Source of the DNA: Myxococcales bacterium
GTDB taxonomy: Bacteria > Myxococcota_A > Polyangia > Polyangiales > Ga0077539
Direction of reading: 5' to 3'
Length of the DNA: 64,000 bases
Assembly (NCBI GenBank): GCA_013298625.1
Contig: JAAFIF010000024.1
Location: 40,921-104,920, forward strand
The first letter of the stretch is position 1; every line of letters starts with the position of its first letter. Shown here piece after piece: positions 10,261-20,971 of the stretch. A program made the translations under genes and the position numbers. The notes under the pieces are model-generated. The model saw nothing but the letters and a program-made list of their open reading frames with translations. It did no database searches and was not told where the DNA came from.

Positions 10261-10287
10261 TTCGACCGCCGTGGGGAGGCGGTCGAA
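10261..10287. terminator. Hairpin terminator after ndk, possibly bidirectional
   Basis: Perfect 10-bp inverted repeat TTCGACCGCC / GGCGGTCGAA with a 7-nt loop, five bases after the ndk stop and between two convergent genes. Only two T residues follow on the plus strand, so it is not a textbook rho-independent terminator, but the location fits transcription end formation for ndk and possibly for the sctJ-like gene. Confidence 0.6.
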
Positions 10288-10329
10288 TTGACAGCGTGTC
10301 AAGCGCGCGCGAACCGGTAGGGGGATCGC

Positions 10330-11148
10330 TCAGCGCTTCGCGTCGCCTTCGGGCTCGTCGTCGTCCTTGCGCTTTCGCAGCGCCATGAACGCGAGGCCCG
10401 CGGCCAGCGCGACGTTGACCGCGATCGAGCCCGCGAGCACGGCGCGCAGGGTCGAGGCGCTTCCTCGGGCGACGGCGATGGGGCCCACGTAGGACAGCCG
10501 CGCTTCGCCCGCCGTGGGCGGAGGCCTCGAGACGGTGACGACGCTCACGTCGTCGGCGCGCATCGTGACGACGCTCGCGGCCACGAGACGTCGGATCGCG
10601 CCTTCGTCGATGGGCGAGCGCGCGCCGATGTGTCGCAACAGAACGCTCGCGGTGGGCCTGGGCGCGTCGCGCCCGTCGAGCGGGCGGTCTTCGGCAGAGG
10701 CGAGCGCCACGTGCACGCGCGCGTCGAGCACGCCGTCCATGGACTCGAGCGTGCGCGCGAGCTCACCGGCCACGGACTGTGCTGATCGAGCGCGCTCTTC
10801 GGAGGCGCTCTGCACGAGGGACGGCTGGGCTCCGTACGACTCGGCGAAGCCGGGCTCTTCGCGCCGCGGCAAGCCGTGGCCGTGAAGAACGGTCACCGAG
10901 CGAGCGACCTCTTCGGTGCCCACGACCACGCGAAACTGCGGACCGCCCGTCCCTCCGCCCTCGTCGGCCTCTTTGCGCGCGGCGATGCCCGCTTGGTCCA
11001 GCGCGGCCACGGCGCGGTTGGCCTCGACCTCGGCCACTCCTTGCAGCACCGGAACCTGCGCGCACCCCGCGGCGCCGATCGCCAGCAACGCACACGTTTT
11101 CAAGCCGAGCCGAGCTCGCACGCCCCTCGCACGCCCCGCGACGATCAT
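10330..11148 (-). CDS. sctJ: SctJ/YscJ/FliF-family secretion lipoprotein
   Basis: A 272-residue homologue of the inner-membrane ring lipoprotein of type III secretion systems. An N-terminal signal ends in a lipobox-like AAGC (Cys29). The ring-building domain follows with VAEVEANRAVAALDQAGI, the linker GLPRREEPGF and YGAQPSLVQSASEERARSAQ. A second domain has ELARTLESMDGVLDARVHVA, PTASVLLRHIG and IRRLVAASVVTM. A single transmembrane helix (about 235-257) and a charged cytosolic tail end the protein. These are the landmarks of SctJ, and of the matching part of FliF. Its ATG overlaps the stop of the upstream pseudokinase gene by one base (TGATG), implying translational coupling. No other T3SS or flagellar gene is in the window, so the assembly it serves is unknown. 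Confidence 0.85.
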   Translation of the reverse strand: MIVAGRARGVRARLGLKTCALLAIGAAGCAQVPVLQGVAEVEANRAVAALDQAGIAARKEADEGGGTGGPQFRVVVGTEEVARSVTVLHGHGLPRREEPGFAESYGAQPSLVQSASEERARSAQSVAGELARTLESMDGVLDARVHVALASAEDRPLDGRDAPRPTASVLLRHIGARSPIDEGAIRRLVAASVVTMRADDVSVVTVSRPPPTAGEARLSYVGPIAVARGSASTLRAVLAGSIAVNVALAAGLAFMALRKRKDDDEPEGDAKR

Positions 11149-13019
11149 CACTGCACCGAGAATCCCCAGGAGAAGCCCACGCGCGGCCCGCCGAACGCGC
11201 GCCAGCGCAGCCCGCGGATGATGCCCACGACGCAGCCCTTGAACGCGGGTGAGCCGTTGAGGACGGTCACGCCGGTGGGAGCGCCCGTTCCGCCGACCGC
11301 GATGCGCAGCCGAACGTCGCCCGGCGCGCCCATGGCAGCGCAGCCCGCGAAACGCCCGAGCGCGCCGTTGAGCGGACCGACGATCTCTCGATCCGAGAGC
11401 GTGCCCATTCCGCCGCCGCCGCCGGTCATGTTGAACTCGATCGGCGCGGACATCGCCGCTTCGTACGACGTGAACCCGCCCGATCCACCGCCGCCGCTGC
11501 CGCGATTGCGCCGGATCTCGTCCGCCGGAGGAGGCGGCAACACCTCGATCGAGCCGCCCACCGCGCGCGCGTTTGGCCTGGGAATATCCAGCTCCGCCGT
11601 GCGTCGCGACGCCGATCCGGGCCCGAGCGTCTTCCAGTACACGACGAACAGGAGCCCCACGGCGGCGACCGTCGCGACGCCCACGAGCACCTTGGCGCGC
11701 GCGTTGACGGTGTCCTCGGCGATCGCGTGCTTGACCTCGTGCTCGTGCTGGTGACGCTTGCGCTTCTCTCGCGCTTGCTCGGCGAACTCTCGGTACTGCG
11801 GCCACTCGAAGAGCTTCTTGCGCTCTCCTGAGTCCATGTTGAACACGACGTTGTCGTCGAGGACCTCGTCGCGAACGATCGCTTGAATGAGCTCTCGCGC
11901 GGTCAGCGGCCCGTGATCGAGCCCGTTGCGCACGAACATCCACCGAGGCGCGTCGTTGGCGGTCGCCTCGGACACGAGCCCCTTCAGGTCGCCCGCGATG
12001 GGCGCAGGCGCGACGCCCACCATCGAAGGCCGCGCGCCCTCGAACGGCGCAGCCCCCGCAGGCGCGGCGTACAAGCCGCTGGTGTCGATGTCGAGGGCCA
12101 CGTCGAGCGAGGCGTACTGCACGGGCTCGACGTCGACGGCCACGTCCAGGCCTTCGGCTTCGGCCGTGTTGGACGGCGGCGGAGCGACGATGCGCTGGTT
12201 CGTCGCCTCGGGCGGCGCGATCAGCGCGCTGACCGCGGCCTTGAGGGACGTGATGGACTTGAAGCGGTCGTCCGGCGCCTCTGCAGTGCTGTTCTCGATG
12301 ATCACGTCGAAGGTGATCGGAAGCGAAGGGACGAGCGACGTCGCTGCGGTCGCAGGGTCGAAGCGCTGCCCCGTGCAGAGCCAGAAGAGCATCGCGCCGA
12401 GCGAGTAGATGTCGCTGCGCGCGTTGGGCGCGAGGCCCTTGCGCACTTCGGGCGCGATGAAGCTGTCGTGGATGTCTTTGCTCGCGGCGAGCAGCGCGCC
12501 GAGGCCGAGGCCCGAGAGCTTTCCTTTGCCGTCGACGACGCGCACCGTGCTCGGGCCGATCGCGCCGTGAACGATGTTCTGCGCGTGCGCGACCGCGAGC
12601 ACTTCGAGCACCGGCGCGAGCACTTCGTACGCTTCTTTGAGCGGCAGCGACTTGCTCTCGTTCGTCTGCCGCGCGAGCAGATCTTCTGCGCTCTCGGGCG
12701 GCAACACCTCGGTCGCAACCAACAGCACGCCGCTCGCGGGATCCACAGAGATCCCGAAGACCGAGAGCGAGTCCGGAGACTTCATCGCGCTCACCGCGCG
12801 CACGGCGTTGCGCACGTTCGCCGAGACCTCCGGCCGCACGATCCCCTGTGGCGCGGCCCACACCGAGACCTCTTTTTGCGTCTTGGTGTCCTTCGCCGAG
12901 TAGACCATCAACGGCCCAAAGCTCGAGGCGACCTTCTGAACCGAGAAGCGTCCTGCGACGATCTGGCCCTCCCGCAAGGCCGCAGGCGTCGCGATACCCG
13001 GCAACGTCGTTTCTGCCAT
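11148..13019 (-). CDS. Membrane pseudokinase with GYF domain and TonB-like C-terminus
   Basis: A 623-residue protein. Residues about 20-268 have a Ser/Thr-kinase fold: APE motif IAPEV (188-192), SDIYSLGAMLFWLCTG (202-217) and a terminal DDRFKSITSLKAAV helix. The catalytic loop reads HGAIGPSTV (151-159) instead of HRDxKPxN, DFG is SGL, the beta-3 Lys position is Trp (VSVW) and no glycine loop is seen, so it should be catalytically dead. Residues 358-410 match a GYF_2 domain (WMFVRNGLDHGPLTARELI). A transmembrane helix follows (444-461), then Pro/Gly linkers and a C-terminal domain (about 540-623) of the AgmX/TonB-like type with two cysteines. Its stop codon overlaps the sctJ start. It likely acts as a signalling scaffold across the inner membrane. 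Confidence 0.85.
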   Translation of the reverse strand: MAETTLPGIATPAALREGQIVAGRFSVQKVASSFGPLMVYSAKDTKTQKEVSVWAAPQGIVRPEVSANVRNAVRAVSAMKSPDSLSVFGISVDPASGVLLVATEVLPPESAEDLLARQTNESKSLPLKEAYEVLAPVLEVLAVAHAQNIVHGAIGPSTVRVVDGKGKLSGLGLGALLAASKDIHDSFIAPEVRKGLAPNARSDIYSLGAMLFWLCTGQRFDPATAATSLVPSLPITFDVIIENSTAEAPDDRFKSITSLKAAVSALIAPPEATNQRIVAPPPSNTAEAEGLDVAVDVEPVQYASLDVALDIDTSGLYAAPAGAAPFEGARPSMVGVAPAPIAGDLKGLVSEATANDAPRWMFVRNGLDHGPLTARELIQAIVRDEVLDDNVVFNMDSGERKKLFEWPQYREFAEQAREKRKRHQHEHEVKHAIAEDTVNARAKVLVGVATVAAVGLLFVVYWKTLGPGSASRRTAELDIPRPNARAVGGSIEVLPPPPADEIRRNRGSGGGGSGGFTSYEAAMSAPIEFNMTGGGGGMGTLSDREIVGPLNGALGRFAGCAAMGAPGDVRLRIAVGGTGAPTGVTVLNGSPAFKGCVVGIIRGLRWRAFGGPRVGFSWGFSVQ

Positions 13020-13126
13020 GAGCTGGTGAATCTACACGGGAGCGCGCCGCCCGCTCTACCGAACTGTTTCGCCCAGCATTTCAGCGGCTCGCAGTCGCGC
13101 GCACCACGGTTCGTGCGAAGGGGTGA

Positions 13127-13155
13127 TTGACACCTACAAGTCACTCCTGTATCCG
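13127..13155 (+). promoter_or_regulatory. Candidate housekeeping promoter for the Kazal lipoprotein gene
   Basis: TTGACA at 13127-13132, a 17-nt spacer and TATCCG at 13150-13155. The -35 is a perfect match and the -10 is weak (TAT then CCG). The predicted transcript would start near 13162, giving a leader of about 75 nt before the ATG at 13237. Called by eye only. Confidence 0.4.
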
Positions 13156-13236
13156 CACCCCAGCCTACAGACCACTACGTATCGGATCACTCGATCGCGT
13201 AAGGGCCGCCGGGCTGTGATTGCAGAGGAGTGAGCG

Positions 13237-14196
13237 ATGTCTTCGAAGCTTGTGCGCGCGTTGATGGTGGGATTCTCGGTCGCGTTCGTGGGCTGTGCCG
13301 AGCCCAACCTCGAGGACCTTCCTGCGGACGACAGCGCGGCCGCCGTCGACGAAGTGCAGAGCACGGCGTTTCAGCGCTTCGTCGGCGCGTGGGACGGCGT
13401 CGAAGGCAACCTTCGCGCGGTGGTCTTCACCGAGACGCGGCTGTCCACGAGCACGCGACGCTACTTCGCGGACCAGACCGTGCAGTGCCTGCGCGCGCCC
13501 TGCCCCGCGGTGCGCATCGACGGCGCGTTTCGCGCGACCTCACGGTACCTCTACATCACCGTCAACGGCGAGGCGAAGCGCTACTCGCACACGTTCAACG
13601 GCGACGAGCTCACCCTGCGCGACGGGCGCACCGTGGCGTATCGACTGCGCCGCGCGGCGAGCTACTGCGCGCAGGTCGCCGACTGCGGCGAGCAGCGGCT
13701 GATCACCCCGCGCTGCGTGGGTCGCATGACGTGCTCGAGCGACAACCGCTGCGTCTATCGCTGCAACACCACGCCCGGCGCGTGCACGACCAACAGCGAC
13801 TGCGCTGCGGACTCGTTCTGCTCGGGCACGACCTGCGGCGGAGCCGGGACGTGCGCGCGTCGCCCCGAGGCGTGCACCGCGCTCTACCAGCCCGTGTGCG
13901 GCTGCGACGGACGCAACTACGGCAACGCGTGCGCCGCGGCCAACCACGGGATCCGCGTCGCCTCGAGCGGCGAGTGCGCGCCCGCGCCCCGCGCGTGCCG
14001 CACCAACGCCGAGTGCGGACCGGCGTCCATGTGCAGCGCCGCGACCTGCGGCGGCCCGGGGACTTGCCGACAGATCACTGTCCGCTGCTCGAGCGAGTCG
14101 ATCCCCGTCTGCGGCTGCGACGGCACGACGTACAACAACGAGTGCATGGCGTTCACCGCCGGGCAGAACGTCGCGTATCAGGGCGCCTGCCGCTGA
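13237..14196 (+). CDS. Lipoprotein with two Kazal-type protease-inhibitor domains
   Basis: A 319-residue lipoprotein: signal MSSKLVRALMVGFSVAFVGC with lipobox, then a beta-rich domain (about 40-150) resembling an outer-membrane lipoprotein fold, then a cysteine-rich half. That half holds two Kazal domains, recognised by PVCGCDGRNYGNACAA (about residue 223) and PVCGCDGTTYNNECMA (about residue 297). Each is preceded by a four-cysteine spacer of the form CxTNSDCAADSFCSGTTCGG. Kazal domains block serine proteases by presenting a loop to the active site. A bacterial lipoprotein carrying them could protect the cell from its own or a neighbour's secreted proteases, which is an inference. A GAGGAG ribosome site ends 6 nt before the ATG. 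Confidence 0.9.
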   Translation: MSSKLVRALMVGFSVAFVGCAEPNLEDLPADDSAAAVDEVQSTAFQRFVGAWDGVEGNLRAVVFTETRLSTSTRRYFADQTVQCLRAPCPAVRIDGAFRATSRYLYITVNGEAKRYSHTFNGDELTLRDGRTVAYRLRRAASYCAQVADCGEQRLITPRCVGRMTCSSDNRCVYRCNTTPGACTTNSDCAADSFCSGTTCGGAGTCARRPEACTALYQPVCGCDGRNYGNACAAANHGIRVASSGECAPAPRACRTNAECGPASMCSAATCGGPGTCRQITVRCSSESIPVCGCDGTTYNNECMAFTAGQNVAYQGACR

Positions 14197-14258
14197 GCGA
14201 CGGCCGCGTTCGAAGGGGGATTTCGCTCGCCGAGCCGTGCTAGGGTCCGCGCCCCGCG

Positions 14259-16364
14259 ATGGCCAGGACGCTTCTACTCGAGATCGGTTGCGAAGAACTT
14301 CCCACTTCGTTTGTGCGCGGCGCGCTCGCGCAGCTCCCTTCGCTCGCGCGTGAAGAGCTCGCGCGGCACCGCATCGCGCACGGAGAGATCCGCGCGCTCG
14401 GCACGCCGCGACGCCTCACGCTCATCGTCGAGCAAGTCGACGAGGCGATCGCCTCGCAGACCGAAGCGCTGCTCGGCCCGCCCGAGAGCGCGGCGAAGGA
14501 CAAGGACGGCAAGTGGACCAAGGCCGCCGAGGGCTTCGCCAAGAAGAACGGCCTCGCCATGGAGGCGCTCTCCATCGCCGACACGGACAAGGGCCGCTAC
14601 CTCCGCGCAGAGCGCACGCTCGCTGGCGGCGACGCGCGAGAGAAGCTCGGCGAGGTGCTCGCGACAGCGTGCGCCAAGGTCAGCTTCGAGAAGAGCATGC
14701 GTTGGGCGGACATCGAGTCCGCCTTCGGTCGCCCGGTGCAGTGGCTGCTCGCGCTGTTCGGCGCGGACGTGATCGACTTCGAGTTCGTCCGCGTGCGCGC
14801 TGGGCGAGCGACGTACGGGCACAGGTTTCTCGCGCCCGAGCGCTTCGAGCTCACAAGCGCCGATGAATACGTGGGCGCGCTGCGCGACAAGAAGGTGCTG
14901 GTCGACCCCAAAGAGCGGCTCGACGTGCAGCGCGAAGCGCTGGTCGCGGCGGCGAAGGACAACGGCGGGACGCTGGTCGACAACGCGTTTCTCGACGAAG
15001 AAGTGCTCGGCCTGGTCGAGTGGCCCTACGTCGTGGTGGGCCGCTTCGAAGAGGCGTTTCTCTCGCTGCCCGACGAGCTCATCGAGACCGTGATGAGCTT
15101 TCATCAGCGCTATTTCGCCGCGCGATCCGCGGACGGAAAGCTCCTCCCGCTCTTCATCACCACGGTCAACACCGCCCTCGACCCCGACCGCATCCGCAAG
15201 GGCAACGAGCGCGTGATGCGCGCGCGACTCAACGACGCGCGGTTCTTCGTCGAGAAGGATCGCTCCGAGCCCCTCTCTGCGCGCGGCCCTCGCCTCGCGG
15301 GCATCGTCTACCACCAGAAGCTCGGGACGTACGCGGACAAGGTCCTGCGCGTCGAAGCGCTGAGCGCGGACTGCGCCAAGGTCTTCGGCGCCGAGGCGTC
15401 GCTCTGCACCGAGGCCGCGCGGCTCTGCAAGTGCGACCTGGTCGCGCTGACCGTTGGAGAGTTTCCGGAGCTCCAGGGGTACGTGGGCCGCGACCTCGCG
15501 CGCAACGACGGCTTGGACGCCACGGTGTGCGAGGCGATCGCCGAGCACTATCTGCCGCGCGGCGCAGAGGACTCGGTGGCGCTCTCGAAGCTCGGCGCGG
15601 CGCTGGCCGTGGCCGACCGCGTCGACACGCTCGCGGGCTTCTTCGCGATCGGCCAGAAGCCCTCTGGCGGCGGCGATCCATTCGGCCTTCGTCGCGCCGC
15701 GCTCGGCGTCCTGCGCACGCTCTTGCACCACGAGGCGCGCGTCTCGCTCACCGCGCTGATCAGCGCCGCGCTCGGGCACTACTCGGGCGAGAAGTTCGCC
15801 GCGCTCGACCGCGCGCAAGTGCAGCGCGACCTCGTCTCGTTCTTGCGCGAGCGCCTCGAAGTGGCCCTCTCGCAGCGCTTCGGCGTCGACGTCGTGCGCG
15901 CGTGCCTCGAGACGCAAGGCGAAGACTGCGACCCGTTCGATGTCTTCGAGCGCGCCCAGGCGCTGCACAGCCTGCGGGGCAATCCGCAGCTCGGGCTCGC
16001 GGCCAAGTGCATCGAGCGCGCGACCAACATCTCGAAGGACGTGCTCACGAGCGAGAGCGCTTCGTCCCTGGTCGAGTGGCTGCGGACGCACTCGTTTGCG
16101 CTCGACGAAGAGCGCGCCCTGCAGCGAGTCGTGCTCGACGTCGAGTCACAAGTGGCGGGCGCGGTCGCGAATCGCGATTACCGCGGGGCGGTGTCGGCGA
16201 TCGCCGACGGGCTCACGGCGCCGCTCGACCAGTTCTTCACGAAGGTGTTCGTGATGGACGAAGACCTCGCGAAGCGCGACGCGCGCCTGCGTTTGCTCAA
16301 GCTGGTGACGCTCACGAGCGGCTCGGTCTGCCGCTTCGACATGCTCACGGACAGCAAGCGCTGA
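14259..16364 (+). CDS. glyS: Glycyl-tRNA synthetase beta subunit
   Basis: Beta chain of the alpha2-beta2 bacterial glycyl-tRNA synthetase, which supplies tRNA recognition and part of the glycylation reaction. At 701 residues it has the usual size. The start MARTLLLEIGCEELPTSFVR is typical, as are GTPRRLTLIVEQV, FEKSMRWADIESAFGRPVQW, MSFHQRYFAARSADGKLLP, an HD-like central region and the C-terminal anticodon-binding alpha-helical part (ALDQ-like FDPFDVFERAQAL and APLDQFFTKVFVMDED). The alpha subunit gene glyQ normally lies directly upstream. Here the upstream neighbour is the Kazal lipoprotein gene, so glyQ must be elsewhere in the genome. Confidence 0.97.
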   Translation: MARTLLLEIGCEELPTSFVRGALAQLPSLAREELARHRIAHGEIRALGTPRRLTLIVEQVDEAIASQTEALLGPPESAAKDKDGKWTKAAEGFAKKNGLAMEALSIADTDKGRYLRAERTLAGGDAREKLGEVLATACAKVSFEKSMRWADIESAFGRPVQWLLALFGADVIDFEFVRVRAGRATYGHRFLAPERFELTSADEYVGALRDKKVLVDPKERLDVQREALVAAAKDNGGTLVDNAFLDEEVLGLVEWPYVVVGRFEEAFLSLPDELIETVMSFHQRYFAARSADGKLLPLFITTVNTALDPDRIRKGNERVMRARLNDARFFVEKDRSEPLSARGPRLAGIVYHQKLGTYADKVLRVEALSADCAKVFGAEASLCTEAARLCKCDLVALTVGEFPELQGYVGRDLARNDGLDATVCEAIAEHYLPRGAEDSVALSKLGAALAVADRVDTLAGFFAIGQKPSGGGDPFGLRRAALGVLRTLLHHEARVSLTALISAALGHYSGEKFAALDRAQVQRDLVSFLRERLEVALSQRFGVDVVRACLETQGEDCDPFDVFERAQALHSLRGNPQLGLAAKCIERATNISKDVLTSESASSLVEWLRTHSFALDEERALQRVVLDVESQVAGAVANRDYRGAVSAIADGLTAPLDQFFTKVFVMDEDLAKRDARLRLLKLVTLTSGSVCRFDMLTDSKR

Positions 16365-16434
16365 GCAGGGGCTCGGATCGCGCGCCGAACGGTCACTGAG
16401 TGCTGTACCTTTGTCACGGACAGAGGTGCGCACG

Positions 16435-19130
<2,696 letters not shown>

Positions 19131-19134
<4 letters not shown>

Positions 19135-19142
19135 GCGCTCAG
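19131..19142. repeat. Palindrome containing two opposed stop codons
   Basis: Perfect 12-bp palindrome CTGAGCGCTCAG. The TGA of ppdK (19132-19134) and the complementary TCA stop of the minus-strand gene (19139-19141) are mirror images within it. Similar arrangements end other convergent pairs in the window. It may contribute to transcription end formation but is short for a terminator. Confidence 0.8.
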
Positions 19143-20827
19143 CGACGGCGACGCGAAGCCAACGCGAGCGCCGCGACGAGCGCCAACCACGTCGCAGCCG
19201 CGCGCCCCTGCGTCGATCCCGGCGCGCGGCACCCGCACGCACCCCCAGTGATCGCCGGTGGGCCGCCGCCATCGCGCGGCGCGCTCGCGTCTGCCCCACC
19301 GTCGACCGCCGCGTCCAGTGCTCCGCTGTCGGCCAACGATCCATCGCTGGGAGCAACGTCCATCGCGCTCGCATCGGGTGCGCTCGCGTCGGGGGCGCTC
19401 GCGTCGGGGGCGCTCGCATCGGGGGCGCTCGCATCGGGGGCGCTCGCATCGGGGGCGCTCGCGTCGGGGGCGCTTGCGTCGGGTGCGCTCGCGTCAGGTC
19501 CACCCGCGTCGGGCGGCACCACGCAAACCGATTCTGGCGCAAAGGCACAGGCGCCCATGTCGCAACGTCCTGGCCTTCCTGCGGGATCCACGCACTCGCT
19601 CGAGTCGCTGCACACGAAGCGTCGAACGTGGATCTCGTTGGCAGCGCCTACTGGGCCGAGCGCGTACACCAGCGCGCCGTTGCCTGCGGTGGCGCACTGG
19701 CCCGTCGACGCAGCGACGCGCGTCGACGATCGCGGGACGACACCCGTGTTGCGGACCGTGATGCTCGGGCTCGCCGATCCGAGCGTTGTCGAGCCGTGCC
19801 CGATCGCAGCGGCATCGAGGCCCGCTGTGGTCAACGACGTACGGCCGACGAGCAAGGTGCTCGTTCCAACAACCGCGGCGTCTTCGATCAAGAAGTACGG
19901 GTCGCCCACAATGGAGAGCGCTCCGCCTAGCGCTCCGGCGATGGCGCTCCACTGCGAGCGCACAGCAAAACGCACCGTCCCCGGCTGCGACCAAAACGCG
20001 GCCACGCGCGTGTCCAGAAGGCGCACCGCGGCCACGCCGGGCGCCACTGGTTCGCCGCCCATGCCGAGGGGCGCGAGTCCGCCCATCGGAGCAAACGAGG
20101 CCATCACGTGCGGCGCAGCGTCGAGCATCGAATTGGTGGCGAACACCGTCGCGCTTTGCCCCGCCGTGCCCGCGACCGCAGCGACCGCGATGGGCTGGTC
20201 GACGCGCATGCCCAACATCGGAGCGACGCCTGCGTTCGTGATCGCGAAGTACGAATACACCCTCGGAGAGCCCGCGACGATCTCGAGCGTCGAGGCAACA
20301 CATGGGGGAAACGCCGCCGCGCTGCAGTCGAACGAGAGCTGCGCGACGAGGCCTTGGGCGTTTTGCGGCCCCATCGTCATCTGGCGGCCGAGGTTGCGAT
20401 CGAACGCAGCCGTCGACAGCTGGTTTACGGAACCGCTGCGGTTGGCGATCAAGACCACGACCTGCCCACCGACGGCGCTGATGCGAACGAGCGGCGCCAC
20501 GCGCACCTCGACCGCAGACATCGACGCGACGTCCATGTGAATCGTCGAGGCGACGCTCAGTCCGTCGTAACGCGCGATCCGCACCGTGTGCGTACCAGCG
20601 CCCATGCACGGGCCGGCGACGTACGCCACGTAGTAGAAGTTGTCCGCGGCGACGATGTCAGGGCTGCGATAGCAGACCGACGCGGCGGGCGGCACCAGCA
20701 CCTCGCTCGAGGGTCGCAGCGTGATGGCCTGCGCTGAGCGCGGCTGAGCCAGCGCGAGCGCGAAGAACGAGGCCGCCGCCGCGAGCGCGGGCCCACGACG
20801 AACAGAGCACGAAGAATAAGAAGTCAT
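19139..20827 (-). CDS. Exported surface protein with MYXO-CTERM-like sorting tail
   Basis: A 562-residue protein with a signal peptide (MTSYSSCSVRRGPALAAAAS onward, cleavage near SAQA) and about 400 residues of beta-rich sequence without a recognised family. A cysteine pair region (CSDSSECVDPAGRPGRC) follows, then a low-complexity stretch of nine near-identical ASAPD units, then a C-terminal tripartite signal. In that tail the motif CGCRAPG is followed by a hydrophobic helix (about 18 residues) and a terminal Arg cluster (SRRRR). This is the layout of MYXO-CTERM tails, which are recognised by intramembrane proteases and place proteins on the myxobacterial cell surface. The flexible ASAPD stalk would hold the main domain away from the membrane. 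ATG at 20827 is preferred over a TTG two codons upstream. Confidence 0.85.
   Translation of the reverse strand: MTSYSSCSVRRGPALAAAASFFALALAQPRSAQAITLRPSSEVLVPPAASVCYRSPDIVAADNFYYVAYVAGPCMGAGTHTVRIARYDGLSVASTIHMDVASMSAVEVRVAPLVRISAVGGQVVVLIANRSGSVNQLSTAAFDRNLGRQMTMGPQNAQGLVAQLSFDCSAAAFPPCVASTLEIVAGSPRVYSYFAITNAGVAPMLGMRVDQPIAVAAVAGTAGQSATVFATNSMLDAAPHVMASFAPMGGLAPLGMGGEPVAPGVAAVRLLDTRVAAFWSQPGTVRFAVRSQWSAIAGALGGALSIVGDPYFLIEDAAVVGTSTLLVGRTSLTTAGLDAAAIGHGSTTLGSASPSITVRNTGVVPRSSTRVAASTGQCATAGNGALVYALGPVGAANEIHVRRFVCSDSSECVDPAGRPGRCDMGACAFAPESVCVVPPDAGGPDASAPDASAPDASAPDASAPDASAPDASAPDASAPDASAPDASAMDVAPSDGSLADSGALDAAVDGGADASAPRDGGGPPAITGGACGCRAPGSTQGRAAATWLALVAALALASRRRR
19365..19499. repeat. 15-bp tandem repeat, nine copies
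   Basis: Nine consecutive 15-bp units of the form GCGCTCGCGTCGGGG, with A/G variation at the ninth base and G/T variation at the last base, plus a degenerate tenth copy to 19514. They encode the ASAPD repeats of the minus-strand surface protein. The unit length is in frame, so slippage would lengthen or shorten the stalk without disrupting translation. Confidence 0.92.
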
Positions 20828-20971
20828 TGGCAAATGCTACCGTGTTCGGCGAGCGCGACGCGGGAGCGCGGACGATTGTCGCTGGCGACGATCGCCACAT
20901 TCGCCTGTGATTTCACTGGGCACTTCGCGCACGGAATCGCGGCCCAACTCGCGTACGTTGTGTGTCCTTTG

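Noticed and set aside
10330..12861. One 843-codon minus-strand gene covering sctJ and part of the pseudokinase region
   Set aside because: The first two thirds are an out-of-frame shadow of the pseudokinase; the lipoprotein signal begins at 11148.
14274..16091. Long minus-strand open frame opposite glyS (605 codons)
   Set aside because: It is antisense to a confident glyS, its product is Arg/Glu/Ala/Leu-rich without motifs, and long antisense frames are expected in very GC-rich DNA. The same applies to 1057-3603 (+), 16414-18387 (-), 22070-24289 (+), 25482-27000 (+) and 46941-49100 (+).
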